This document shows, piece by piece, positions 17,560 through 26,616 of a stretch of 64,000 nucleotides of DNA. Source of the DNA: an uncultured Eubacterium sp. (GTDB lineage: Bacteria > Bacillota > Clostridia > Lachnospirales > Lachnospiraceae); the NCBI GenBank assembly GCA_910584645.1, contig CAJUAU010000003.1, positions 124,001 through 188,000 on the forward strand. Direction: 5' to 3'. Each line of letters opens with the position of its first letter. Position 1 is the first letter of the stretch. Made by a program: the position numbers and the translations under genes. Under the pieces are notes generated by a model, which saw nothing but the letters and a program-made list of their open reading frames with translations, did no database searches and was not told where the DNA came from.

Positions 17560-18206
17560 TTCGCACCTCCAGACTCCTCAGTGATTTCCCGGATAAATAC
17601 AGGACTCATCACAAGGTCTTTTCTCTCAAGGCAGATATGGTAATGATTCTCCTGATAATCTTCTTTTTCATAGCACTCATAACTGTCTTTTTCAGATACT
17701 GTCGCATACCTGTCATCCGACTGCCACTGCAATAACGTGCTGTTATCAAATTCTTCTGTCAGATATTCCGTAAGTTTTCTTTTTGCATCCAGATAATCCG
17801 TACAGATTTCTTCCAGATGCCCATGCTCTCCATGACAGGACCAGTCTATGACCACCGCCCAGACATTTTTCTTTTTCCTGTCTGCCCAGGCTTCTAACGG
17901 TTCTATCATTTCCGGCGCCATAATGACTTCATCCAGACTGATATCCTCCAGTTTCTTTGGTTCCCGGTACAAGTTGGAAAACCGTTCCTCCAACTCTTTT
18001 ACGTCCGCTGGAAGAACCGGGACATCAAAACTGCAGTAAATATCCGGTGTTTCATTTTCTGTTTCTTTATCCCCGTCTGTCCGGATTTCTGTAATCACTC
18101 CGAAAAGCCCTTCCCAGTCACTTTGTCCGTTGGCATAAATCCTTTGACCAATGGTGTAAGTCATGTTTTCATATTGAAAACTATCTCCTGTCCGCTTTAT
18201 AACCAT
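17556..18206 (-). CDS. unknown protein with N-terminal beta domain
   Basis: A 216-aa acidic cytosolic protein. The first 65 residues look like a small beta barrel (YTIGQRIYANGQSDWEGLFGVI); the middle has VWAVVIDWSCHGEHGHLEEI and a helical segment DYLDAKRKLTEYL. I do not recognise it. It starts at ATG 18206 after AGGAGG and its stop overlaps the start of the next gene. Confidence 0.6.
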   Translation of the reverse strand: MVIKRTGDSFQYENMTYTIGQRIYANGQSDWEGLFGVITEIRTDGDKETENETPDIYCSFDVPVLPADVKELEERFSNLYREPKKLEDISLDEVIMAPEMIEPLEAWADRKKKNVWAVVIDWSCHGEHGHLEEICTDYLDAKRKLTEYLTEEFDNSTLLQWQSDDRYATVSEKDSYECYEKEDYQENHYHICLERKDLVMSPVFIREITEESGGAK

Positions 18207-18220
18207 AACCGTTCCCTCCT

Positions 18221-19354
18221 TTACATATGGCAGTCTACAATGACTAAAACCTTCTCATCGTTCAGCTCGTCAATAAACTGCTCCAAATCATCTTCCCAAT
18301 CCGCATTATCCTCAAATCTGCTGTTTACGCCATCTGGGACAAAACGCTCTACCGTAGTCCAGATGCCTTCCGTCAGAAACGCATAGATATTGATCGGGTA
18401 TTTCTTTCTTTTGAGTTTTATATACCTTTCCAGATACTGATTCTCTGTCTCACCTTTATGGTACACCAATTCCCCAAATATCTGGATACCGTCCTCTGTG
18501 ATTATGCCATGCATTTCCTCTGGCAAAGTTCCGGTTTCAAACGCCTGAACCAGTCTGGCATAACACTGTTTCGCCTGCTCCAGTTCCCAGTCATACATGG
18601 TCTGCCAGGCAATATCTTTTTTCCGGGCAGCACAGGTCCAGTGGTATCCATCCGGAGATTTGGTCTCTTTATCCGCACACGTCCAGCTCCGGTCTGCAAT
18701 GCCATATTCCCCACAGTCATCTTTTACCAGAAACATATCCGGCCAGCGTCCACCAATGGAATACCAGTCATAAAAAGCATCCGGATTGTAATAATACCCA
18801 AAGGCTTTCTGCTCCTCGCAATAAGGGGTCCCATACCTTTCCTCCACAAATTCCTCGAAAGTCTGGTATACCTTATAATACGGAACATTTTCCATGACCT
18901 GCATCCTCCTGCACTTCTTTGTTCGTTTCCTGTGATGCAGCGGTCCCCAGTCTCTCTCATACAGCCTGCCATCTACAATCTCATATTTATGATAGACAGC
19001 ATACTGATGCTCTGTAAGAACCGTTCCATTGGGGAAACGGACCAGATTCACAGTCTCATTTTCATACGTTTTCCGATATTCCTCCGTCTTATCTTCAAAC
19101 TCCAGATAATCCGGGTTGTCCGTTTCACAGTAAAAAGGCTCCATAACGGTATCCACTTCATCCGCCATCCGGCTGGAAAAAACAGTGCTCCGCATCTTTA
19201 CCTCAGACCGGTATATGTCTAACATGATGTGATGTTCCGGATTTTCTTTCTTTTGCTCTTCAATTTCCTGAATTAAACTTCTGGCTCCTATTGCCCTGAC
19301 CATATCTTCCTCACATGGTTCGATCTCCACGGTTACTAGTGTTGCATAATGCAT
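18221..19354 (-). CDS. unknown large element protein
   Basis: A 377-aa protein starting at ATG 19354, with AAAGGAGG upstream; the frame extends 34 codons further without a ribosome site. It is rich in Tyr, Trp and charged residues (FGYYYNPDAFYDWYSIGGRW, CADKETKSPDGYHWTC). The sequence around residue 180 resembles a ferredoxin-like viral/plasmid domain in feel only; I cannot name it. No signal peptide or membrane helix. Confidence 0.55.
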   Translation of the reverse strand: MHYATLVTVEIEPCEEDMVRAIGARSLIQEIEEQKKENPEHHIMLDIYRSEVKMRSTVFSSRMADEVDTVMEPFYCETDNPDYLEFEDKTEEYRKTYENETVNLVRFPNGTVLTEHQYAVYHKYEIVDGRLYERDWGPLHHRKRTKKCRRMQVMENVPYYKVYQTFEEFVEERYGTPYCEEQKAFGYYYNPDAFYDWYSIGGRWPDMFLVKDDCGEYGIADRSWTCADKETKSPDGYHWTCAARKKDIAWQTMYDWELEQAKQCYARLVQAFETGTLPEEMHGIITEDGIQIFGELVYHKGETENQYLERYIKLKRKKYPINIYAFLTEGIWTTVERFVPDGVNSRFEDNADWEDDLEQFIDELNDEKVLVIVDCHM

Positions 19355-19523
19355 ACTCTTGTCCTCCTTTTTGAAAAAAGGACAGACCATATATTCAGAA
19401 AATTCAGGTACAGAAACAGCAGTCTGCCCTGTACCATACAAAAATCTTCTGAACATACTGCTGTCCCTGTCTTATTTGTTATCGTGAATCAATTCCTTTT
19501 TGTCTTTTATCTCCTGCCTTCTG

Positions 19524-21860
19524 TTATACCTGAATATGTCTTCTGACTACCCCGGTCAGTTTTGTCGGCAGCTGGTTCAAATCTGTGATATCCATAAAGG
19601 AATCCCCATAGATTCTTTCAATGTTCTGCTTGTCATCGCCAATGGCTGCCGCCACGAAAATAATGTTTTTCCGCTGGTACTCCTGTCTGATTCCCCGAAG
19701 GTCCTCTTCTGCTGCAGTTCCGCCGTAACCGGTGTCTGCCGGCTGCCCATCGGATACAATCATTAAAATTTTAATCTCTTCCGGACGCTTTGACAGCTGC
19801 TCTGCCACAAACCGTAGGGCTGCCCCGTCACGGTTGCCACCCCTGGCGCTGATATCCATCATCCGGTACTGGTCATCCTGGTCGATGCTCTCAAACTCCG
19901 CATAAGAATACAGATCTACGGTGTCACGGTGACTGGAATCATACCCTGTGCTGTGTCCGTAAATCATGACCGGGATATCCAGCCCCCGGCAAAAATCATA
20001 CAGGATAATAGCTGTGGCTCTGGCATAGGTACAGCGGTCACAAGAACACATGGAGCCGGACTCATCTAACAACAGTCCTACTGCCATTTTCGGAATCTCA
20101 TTGGGCAGGGAATTTTTATAAAACACCTTCCCATCATTCCGGCATAAGGCATGGGTATCCAAGCGCCTTCCCATAAGAAGCCCTGTCATCTTGCCGCCAC
20201 GCCTGCTTTCCTTTAACTGCTTTACCAGACTTTTCTGCATCTGTTTTGAGATGGTCAGCAGAGAACCGGCAACCTGGTCATACTGTTCCACCAGTTCCTC
20301 ATCCACGCTGCTGATCCGGTTGACTTGAATCCCGACTCCCTCATGGATGTTGCCATAAGAGATATTCTGCGCCGTTTCATTCAGCTCCTGCAGACGCTCG
20401 TTTTCCAACTGCTCACAAGCGGAACGCTCCGCCATCTTATCAAGCATACGCTCAATATCGGCTGCTGCACGTTCATCGCATTCCCTCTCGTAATCCTCAT
20501 TGCGGCTGATTGTGCCACCTACCGGATTTGACACACTGGATGTCTGCGTAAGCGGTATCCTGCCCTGCTCGTTTTCTGTCGTTTCCTTTTTCCCTGTATT
20601 TCCTGTTTTTTGCAGCGGCATCGGAGTTTCCTCATCGGATTCGTTTTCCCCGGAGGCCATTCCAGACGGGTCTTCATTTTCATCCCCAGACCCATCTTCT
20701 CCGGTTCCTTCTGCTTCCTCAGACTCAGATTTTTCCGCTCCGGTTTTATCTGCCTCCCCAGACCCAGAATTTTCCTCTGATTCTTCTGCATCAGCATGGG
20801 TTTTTGCCCGGTTCCCGGCAGTCTGTCTACTGGAAATCTCCTCGGAGTCCTCCTCATCCGTTACCGGTCTGCTGACGCATCCTGTGGCACTGGTGGAAGT
20901 CCCAATTAGGCTTCCCAGCCCTGCCTCAAGCAGTTCCTCTGCCGATATGCTCTGTCCGGCTGCTGTCATCTCATCACGGTGTTTTTTTAATTCCTCCAGA
21001 TAGTCCTCTATGTAATCCCACAGCCTTACCAGAATGGTATTTACCACATCACATCGGCTTTTGGCCGCCTTTACCATCACTGCCTGGTCAATCTGGGCAA
21101 TCAGTCCGAATACCGCCTGGATGCGCTCATCCGTCAACGGCTCATCCCCATATTTGATCTCCCCATACAGGGCATAGGACAGCATTACTTGAAGGATACT
21201 GTGGAAGATATGTCCGCCTTCCTCTTCCTGTTCTTTGATCTGTGTCACGGTGGGCATCAGCTTCCACTCCCTCTCCCGCAGGATTTCCAGACCATAGCCT
21301 AATGTGCCGGGAAACTGGTTTAGGAAGCGGTGTTCGATATAGCCGTCCTCCAGAACATTCAAGATATCATGTGCCACCTTCAGAAACAGCTTTTTGTTCA
21401 GCTCATCCGCACGCACATAATCCCAGACTGCCCTCTCATTCAGCTTATCCTTTGCCGTACCCAGAGCCGGTGCAGCCGGATACCATCTCTCATCCATCAG
21501 AGCATTAAAATATGACTGCATACACAAAAAATCCGTATACAGTACATGCCCCAGTTCATGGGCAAATAACCCACAGACGATCTGGTAACGGTTCTCCCGT
21601 CCCCTCACCTTTGTGACAACCGGGTTTCCTGCATTGATCCGGATTACCTGATTATTAGTGTCTGCACTGTCCGGTACCTTCGGTTTCCAATAAATGTTGA
21701 CACGAACCCGCCGGTTATAATGGTACCGCTTTGTCTGCGCCACTGCCATGTCCTCAAAATGCCCTGCCAGTATCCTTGATGTAAAAAACTGCTTATCCGT
21801 GATTTTACTTCTCTTTTCGTTCATTAAACGCTTTACTGTTTTGTGATTCACCCTTGCCAT
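19524..21860 (-). CDS. VWA-domain protein with HELGH motif (partner of MoxR ATPase)
   Basis: A 778-aa protein. Residues 101-105 are HELGH, a zinc-metallopeptidase-type HExxH in a long N-terminal domain. Residues ~330-470 are an acidic, low-complexity Ser/Glu/Gly linker. The last 180 residues are a von Willebrand A domain with a complete MIDAS: DESGS near residue 600, the later Thr/Asp in RGGNRDGAAL and IVSDGQPAD. This layout is that of CobT/VWA proteins, which form machines with MoxR-type AAA+ ATPases; that ATPase is encoded directly upstream. The partner likely remodels a substrate that the protease-like domain recognises. Function in the element is unknown. Confidence 0.75.
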   Translation of the reverse strand: MARVNHKTVKRLMNEKRSKITDKQFFTSRILAGHFEDMAVAQTKRYHYNRRVRVNIYWKPKVPDSADTNNQVIRINAGNPVVTKVRGRENRYQIVCGLFAHELGHVLYTDFLCMQSYFNALMDERWYPAAPALGTAKDKLNERAVWDYVRADELNKKLFLKVAHDILNVLEDGYIEHRFLNQFPGTLGYGLEILREREWKLMPTVTQIKEQEEEGGHIFHSILQVMLSYALYGEIKYGDEPLTDERIQAVFGLIAQIDQAVMVKAAKSRCDVVNTILVRLWDYIEDYLEELKKHRDEMTAAGQSISAEELLEAGLGSLIGTSTSATGCVSRPVTDEEDSEEISSRQTAGNRAKTHADAEESEENSGSGEADKTGAEKSESEEAEGTGEDGSGDENEDPSGMASGENESDEETPMPLQKTGNTGKKETTENEQGRIPLTQTSSVSNPVGGTISRNEDYERECDERAAADIERMLDKMAERSACEQLENERLQELNETAQNISYGNIHEGVGIQVNRISSVDEELVEQYDQVAGSLLTISKQMQKSLVKQLKESRRGGKMTGLLMGRRLDTHALCRNDGKVFYKNSLPNEIPKMAVGLLLDESGSMCSCDRCTYARATAIILYDFCRGLDIPVMIYGHSTGYDSSHRDTVDLYSYAEFESIDQDDQYRMMDISARGGNRDGAALRFVAEQLSKRPEEIKILMIVSDGQPADTGYGGTAAEEDLRGIRQEYQRKNIIFVAAAIGDDKQNIERIYGDSFMDITDLNQLPTKLTGVVRRHIQV

Positions 21861-21978
21861 AGGGGTACCTCCTTTCTGAAAAAGCGCACTGCAGGATAGC
21901 CCTGCAATGCGTCTGTGTTGTGGCGTATTTTCATAACGCCGCCGTTTTTAATATTGCTGCTATCTGGTGATTCCCTTC

Positions 21979-23853
21979 TCACACGGCTGCCCGCATTCTC
22001 TTCGGTGGAAAGATTGGTTCCAGCACCGCTGTAATCAGTGCCTCCCTGTCAATCTCATCCGAAGTTGCCTTACTGATAATGGTATACAGCGCTGATTCAT
22101 AGGGATTTCCCGTAATCTCGGTACTGATCACCCAGTCAATCAGGCTGCGCATACCATAGGAGCCGTCCGTGATACTGTTCTTCCGGCAGTAGTCTGCCAG
22201 GTCATTGACCACCTGCACCATCTGGGACACCTGGAACTCATCCGTTGCCCCCGTTACACTCATGGCACGCTGTACCATCACTTCCGGCTCCGGCAGCTCC
22301 ACATCCTTTACCAGACTCATTCTGTCGATGACCGACTGGTTCATCGACCTGCATCCCTCATAACTGACATTGGTGGTAACCACTACAACCGCATCCGGAT
22401 GACGCTCAATCACTTCTCCTGTGGGAAGTGTGATTCCTCCAGACTGCTCTAACAGGGAATTTAATCCCACCAGAACACCCGGCTGCATGATCGTCGTGGG
22501 TTCCTGCAGCTCAATCAAATAGCCATTTTTCAGGGCTTTGATAAAGTCGGTCTCCACATAGGAGTATGTCTGCCCACTGTTTCCGGAGCCTTCCGTCCGT
22601 TTGGAAAGTGCCCGCACCTTCTTTGTTACCATGTCAAGCACCACTGCCATACAATCCTGCGTGCTGGCATCGTCATTTTCTTTTCCGGTCAGCTGCTGAT
22701 ACACACCCGCCGGATCAAAATCCATGTCATCTAGGTCAGGCAGTTCCATCAGTTTCGCCACGTTTTCATAGGTCATGCCGCCCATGCTCTTTAATGCCTC
22801 AAGTTCCCTGTCCAGTGTGGCATCCCCGGTTGACCCGGAATCCGAATCCGGGAAGATCATGCCCACAAAGTCAAAAATCTCCGTACCTGCCGAACAGGTG
22901 TATTTCATGTAGGGTAGATGTAACCCTGCCGCAATCGCTTTTGCTCCCATCGTCTTACCGGTTCCTGCCGGTCCCCGCAGAAGGAAGTTCCGCATCTGCA
23001 TGGATTTTCCTGTCGTTTCTTTTGCATGCCGGCAGATTTCCACCACCTCCTGCGGAATGATGTACCAGTCCGGTATTTTCGGGACCAAACTCTCCTCCAC
23101 CGCATTCAGTGTCCGTTTCTGCATGACATATTTGCCCTCGAAGTCTTTTTTCTCTACCAGAATACCGGCTTTTTTGATCGTAGCCGGGCCAGTCTTTGCA
23201 AAAATAGTAAATTCCCCTGCTGTCACACTGACGGGGGTAAATGCCCCCGAATCAATCTGTGCATTGGATACCCGCATCAGGTTACCGGAAGCATCCACAT
23301 CCAGTTTCAGATGAGCACTGCATGTCTCATCTTTGATTCTGCGGTACGCATTGTCACACAAAATTGCCATGCTTGTCTTTGCCTCATCAAAATCCGGATA
23401 GCCTTTCTGGAACTGCTCATAGTAACGCTCATACTGCTCTGCAAATTCCTCATCTTCCATCAGAAACGGCATCATTGCCATAATGACAGCAGCACCGTCC
23501 CTTCCTTTCGGGTTCATGGTGTAGGTTTCCATCGTTTCTGTGTCCTTATTGTAGACACTGGCCAGCGCCATTCCTTTGGAATGGTCATAGACGGCCAGAT
23601 GATAGGCTGATTCATCCATAGAGGATTTGTATTCTGCCACCGAGCGGTGGTCAATCAGGCCAACCGCCCCTTCGCCTGCCCCACTCATGCACCGGCAGAC
23701 CGCATGGACTGCCTTAATCATGGTACAGTTAATGGTAGCTTCCATCCCACTTCCATACTTGGAAGTAACCTTAACTTTTTTATTCGCCATTGTATCAAAC
23801 GGTTCCGGAAGATTGCGGCTGAAATTAAAAATGTTGTTCATATTTGTACTCAT
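21979..23853 (-). CDS. MoxR-type AAA+ ATPase
   Basis: A 624-aa protein starting at ATG 23853 (AGAGG upstream; the longer frame runs into repeat H2). After a ~250-residue N-terminal region comes the ATPase core: LRGPAGTGKTMGAKAIA (Walker A), a long insertion, GVLVGLNSLLEQSGGITLPTG (Walker B-side text of MoxR with modified acid residues), then VVVTTNVSYEGCRSMNQSVIDRMSLV with sensor and arginine finger. The C-terminus has the lid helices (GSYGMRSLIDWV). MoxR ATPases act with VWA proteins as chaperones; the 118-bp spacing to the VWA gene supports a two-component machine. Confidence 0.78.
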   Translation of the reverse strand: MSTNMNNIFNFSRNLPEPFDTMANKKVKVTSKYGSGMEATINCTMIKAVHAVCRCMSGAGEGAVGLIDHRSVAEYKSSMDESAYHLAVYDHSKGMALASVYNKDTETMETYTMNPKGRDGAAVIMAMMPFLMEDEEFAEQYERYYEQFQKGYPDFDEAKTSMAILCDNAYRRIKDETCSAHLKLDVDASGNLMRVSNAQIDSGAFTPVSVTAGEFTIFAKTGPATIKKAGILVEKKDFEGKYVMQKRTLNAVEESLVPKIPDWYIIPQEVVEICRHAKETTGKSMQMRNFLLRGPAGTGKTMGAKAIAAGLHLPYMKYTCSAGTEIFDFVGMIFPDSDSGSTGDATLDRELEALKSMGGMTYENVAKLMELPDLDDMDFDPAGVYQQLTGKENDDASTQDCMAVVLDMVTKKVRALSKRTEGSGNSGQTYSYVETDFIKALKNGYLIELQEPTTIMQPGVLVGLNSLLEQSGGITLPTGEVIERHPDAVVVVTTNVSYEGCRSMNQSVIDRMSLVKDVELPEPEVMVQRAMSVTGATDEFQVSQMVQVVNDLADYCRKNSITDGSYGMRSLIDWVISTEITGNPYESALYTIISKATSDEIDREALITAVLEPIFPPKRMRAAV

Positions 23854-23878
23854 AGATACCTCTTTTCTGCACTGCTCT

Positions 23879-23950
23879 CTGCGCATAAAGCAAGTTTGTG
23901 CAAGCAGCGCACAGGCACAAACTTGCCAGCGGAACATAGTTCCGTTTATT
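23879..23950 (-). repeat. palindromic repeat, copy H2
   Basis: Minus strand: AAACGGAACTATGTTCCG, then GGCAAGTTTGTGC, central GCGCTG, GCACAAACTTGC and TATGCGC. It matches H1 most closely and lies in the leader of the MoxR gene, as H1 lies in the leader of parM. Confidence 0.65.
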
Positions 23951-23962
23951 CCCTTTCTAAAG

Positions 23963-24694
23963 CTATAAAATAATTGTGATTCCATCCGTTACGATTTTTA
24001 CCCTCTCAAGCCCGGCCCGTTCCAGTTCCCGGCAGATATCCTGCCAGCTCTCTGGAGATGGCAGTTCTTCCAAAGGTATCAGAATTTCGCTCTTTCCCTG
24101 CCCGATTGCCTCATTACAGCGCTCATTCAGTTCCAGAATGTGTGCCTCACTCCACTCAAAGGCCAGCAGCTCATAATTGTTCTCCTTCGGTTCTTCATCC
24201 AGACCATCTTCCCCTACTGGTTCTGAAAATACTGGTTCCGGTTCCTTATCCGGATAATAGTCAATGCCTGCCACCTGAAGATTCTGGTACAGCACCTTTG
24301 CCCTGCGGTAACCTCCTGCCCTGTTTAAGAGTATAAACACCTCTCCCCCGGTCATGAACTCCTGCATGGCTTCCGGTGTCTCCCATATCCATCTGGCTTC
24401 GGAATAATCCAGTGCCACCAATTCGGTAATCCTCGTCTGCATGACAGAATATGCCATCTGCTCCAGATCTTTTACGGTTGGATTGGGTTTTGGTTCCGGC
24501 AAATAAGGCACTGGTGTCAGCACCTCGATTTTTTCCGGTCTGTTACACAGCACCCGTAATGCTGCCACAAAGATTCCCAGTATCATCAGCAGAAGGAGGG
24601 GCCAGAGCCTGCAGATGGCAGAAAGCAATGCCAGCATCCCCAATAAAATCAGAATGTCAGCGGCTGTCCTGCCCTTCGTTTCTTTCTGGTTCAT
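23963..24694 (-). CDS. membrane protein of unknown function
   Basis: A 243-aa protein from ATG 24694. Two closely spaced membrane helices occupy residues ~12-48 (ILILLGMLALLSAICRL, LLLLMILGIFVAAL), followed by a cytosolic acidic domain of ~190 residues with an EPKPNPTVKDLEQM start and a C-terminal alpha/beta segment (SWQDICRELERAGLERVKIV). I do not recognise the family. It directly precedes the MoxR/VWA genes and may anchor that machine to the membrane; this is inference from order. Confidence 0.55.
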   Translation of the reverse strand: MNQKETKGRTAADILILLGMLALLSAICRLWPLLLLMILGIFVAALRVLCNRPEKIEVLTPVPYLPEPKPNPTVKDLEQMAYSVMQTRITELVALDYSEARWIWETPEAMQEFMTGGEVFILLNRAGGYRRAKVLYQNLQVAGIDYYPDKEPEPVFSEPVGEDGLDEEPKENNYELLAFEWSEAHILELNERCNEAIGQGKSEILIPLEELPSPESWQDICRELERAGLERVKIVTDGITIIL

Positions 24695-25083
24695 AAGCAC
24701 TCCTGCTCCTTTCTGCAGCGTTCCGGCGGAATCAGAATATGCAGCTGGCTGCATTCTTCCAGTGAAGTCTTTTTCCTGACCGCTATGGCAACTGCCTGGG
24801 ACTGCACATCACACACCAGCTTCCCTGTCTGGTTTCTGAATCCCTGAAAATCCGATCCCAGTATGAGCCGCTTTCTAGCTTCCTTCATCCGGGCAACCCC
24901 CAGACAGAACTCGTCCGTCTTGTGGTAAACCAGGATTTCATACTGTTTATCTGACGGCAGGAGATTAAGAATTTCCTGAATCTCATCCCCTGTCAGACCG
25001 CCTTCGGATTTGGTGTTAAGTGCTGCCCTGAATTTTGCATTCCTCTCCTGCTCCGTGAGGAGAAGAAAACCTTCGTTTTTCAT
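24691..25083 (-). CDS. unknown protein
   Basis: A 130-aa protein. The ATG at 25083 has AGGAGG eight bases upstream; the GTG nine bases earlier is too close to it. It begins MKNEGFLLLTEQERNAKFRA and has no recognised motif. Its stop overlaps the start of the membrane protein gene downstream, showing one operon. Confidence 0.55.
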   Translation of the reverse strand: MKNEGFLLLTEQERNAKFRAALNTKSEGGLTGDEIQEILNLLPSDKQYEILVYHKTDEFCLGVARMKEARKRLILGSDFQGFRNQTGKLVCDVQSQAVAIAVRKKTSLEECSQLHILIPPERCRKEQECL

Positions 25084-25108
25084 GTTGTCCACCTCCTAAA
25101 CGTAAAAA

Positions 25109-25151
25109 AACCGCACACAAGACTACGAAAACGTAACTTATGTGCGGTTTT
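25109..25151. terminator. bidirectional terminator after the SSB-like gene
   Basis: Arms AAAACCGCACA and TGTGCGGTTTT form a strong stem flanked by T-runs in both directions. On the minus strand it follows the SSB-like stop at 25181. Confidence 0.75.
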
Positions 25152-25180
25152 CCACGCCGGTATTTGATTGTTGTGCCATG

Positions 25181-25732
25181 CTAGTCTTGAAACAGGTTGT
25201 TGCCACCAAAAGCTTCAAACCCCATAAATCCATCCGATTCCATTGGATCTGCTGCCTGTGGTTCCGGTGCCGGCTGTGCTGCAGCCTGATTTGCTGCGGG
25301 TGCCTGCGCCTGATTTGCCGGAGCCGCTCCTGCAGGTGCTGCCTGCTGGTACTGACCAGCCGCCTGTTTCTGTCCGGCATTCTGGTTCTCACCGGTTTTC
25401 CCGACATAAGCATACTCAATATCCTCCACAATAAGGACATGCTGGCTTTTTTCTTCCTTTGTTTTCTTGTCGGTCCATTTTTCCTCATCCAGCCTCGCTG
25501 TCAGATTGACAAAGGAACCTTCCTTCAGTTTCATTTTTTTGATTCTCTCACAGACAGCACCAAAGGCTTTTACCGATATGTTCAGCCAGCGGTAATTCCC
25601 CTCCATACGGTTGTCATATACCTTCTGGCCGATGCGGAACCTCACAGACTCCCCATTTTCAGAAAACCTTAGTGCTTCTGCACCTTCGTATCCTTTGGAT
25701 ACCACTACATTTGTTGCAAACGTCTTAAACAT
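25181..25732 (-). CDS. single-stranded DNA-binding-like protein
   Basis: A 183-aa protein. The first ~105 residues have an OB-fold pattern (VRFRIGQKVYDNRMEGNYRW, KEGSFVNLTARLDEEKW). A Gln/Ala/Pro-rich disordered linker follows, then an acidic Gly/Phe tip (SDGFMGFEAFGG ... LFQD) like the protein-interaction tails of bacterial SSBs. It probably coats single-stranded DNA during element replication, transfer or YqaJ-driven recombination. It is the first gene after leader B. ATG 25732 is preferred, with GGAG seven bases upstream. Confidence 0.75.
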   Translation of the reverse strand: MFKTFATNVVVSKGYEGAEALRFSENGESVRFRIGQKVYDNRMEGNYRWLNISVKAFGAVCERIKKMKLKEGSFVNLTARLDEEKWTDKKTKEEKSQHVLIVEDIEYAYVGKTGENQNAGQKQAAGQYQQAAPAGAAPANQAQAPAANQAAAQPAPEPQAADPMESDGFMGFEAFGGNNLFQD

Positions 25733-25837
25733 AAGCATTCTCCTTTCTGGCAGGGATTTCCTGCCTTAAAATATATTTATTTCAACCTGTCCTGCAGGCG
25801 GAAACCATAGGTAACATGCGGAAGATTTTTCCGCAAC

Positions 25838-25959
25838 AAAAAAAGTGCCAAAAAGCACTCCCTGTGCTGATTGACACTTTGAAAACCTGAATACTCTGTA
25901 TTTCAAAAATAACCTGATACTGATATAGAAACTATAACATATCCCGCCTGCATCGTCAA
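25838..25959 (-). promoter_or_regulatory. promoter-attenuator leader B
   Basis: Minus strand: -35 TTGACG (25954-25959), 17-bp spacer, extended -10 TGT-TATAGT (25931-25936), TATATCAGTATCAGG near the start, then a terminator with outer arms AAGTGTC/GGCACTT and seven T (25838-25844). Two extra hairpins follow (GCGGAA/TTCCGC at 25818-25835 and GGCAGG/CCTGCC at 25750-25766) before the SSB-like gene. Confidence 0.75.
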
Positions 25960-25977
25960 ACATATATTTTTTCTTTC

Positions 25978-26163
25978 TTACTGCTCCCTGCTTTTGCCTG
26001 TGTCTTCTCTAATGCTGCGTTCCAGCTCCCGTTTTGTAAAATCCAGAGCAATCTGTACCCGCTTTACATCAAAGGCGTATGTGCCATCTTCCCTTTCGTT
26101 ACGGTCAATTTCTTCCCGGATTTCCCGCAAAAACTGATATAATGTCTCTTTTTCCGTTGCCAT
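25978..26163 (-). CDS. small helical protein
   Basis: A 61-aa, highly charged helical protein (MATEKETLYQFLREIREEID ...). It has a perfect GGAGG ribosome site and follows the membrane gene 26166-26606 in the same operon, two bases apart. No known family. Confidence 0.6.
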   Translation of the reverse strand: MATEKETLYQFLREIREEIDRNEREDGTYAFDVKRVQIALDFTKRELERSIREDTGKSREQ

Positions 26164-26165
26164 CG

Positions 26166-26606
26166 CTACCTCCGAATCTCTATTGCATAATAACTGCTGA
26201 TTATGTATATTCCATCCCGCTCATAAACCGGAGTTTTCTCTGCCACATAGATACTGACAGTATCTCCCTCAGAAAGTCTTCTTATACGCTGCCTGACGGG
26301 TATTTTTACCATTCCCTGCTCCAGCGCCAGATGGACAGACCGTACTCTTTTACGGATTCCTACGGTTTCCATACGGATACATTCTCCCTGCAGATGCATG
26401 TAATTTCCAGTCACAGACTGGAAAAACAGCCAGACACTGCTACACGTCAGATAACCTGCTAACAACAGGCAGGGTAATATCAGATATATATCCCGGAAAC
26501 TGATTAGAATCATAATAAATAGTAACCAGAACAGGGCACTGGCTCCAGACCGGAACAGCACCTGTTTCTGCAATGCCTGTGGCAATTTCCCAAATCTCTC
26601 CCTCAT
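26166..26606 (-). CDS. two-helix membrane protein
   Basis: A 146-aa protein with two membrane helices at residues ~20-70 (ALFWLLFIMILISF and YLILPCLLLAGYL) and a C-terminal beta-rich cytosolic domain (RQRIRRLSEGDTVSIYVAEK). ATG 26606 has GAGGTG upstream. Function unknown; the C-terminal domain looks like a small OB/SH3-like barrel by pattern only. Confidence 0.55.
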   Translation of the reverse strand: MRERFGKLPQALQKQVLFRSGASALFWLLFIMILISFRDIYLILPCLLLAGYLTCSSVWLFFQSVTGNYMHLQGECIRMETVGIRKRVRSVHLALEQGMVKIPVRQRIRRLSEGDTVSIYVAEKTPVYERDGIYIISSYYAIEIRR

Positions 26607-26616
26607 GAAACTCACC

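Noticed and set aside
18458..19222. 254-codon plus-strand open frame
   Set aside because: Antisense to the well-supported 18221-19354 gene, no ribosome site, no recognisable motif.
20500..21003. Ser/Pro/Asp-rich plus-strand frame of 167 codons
   Set aside because: It mirrors the acidic low-complexity linker of the VWA protein.
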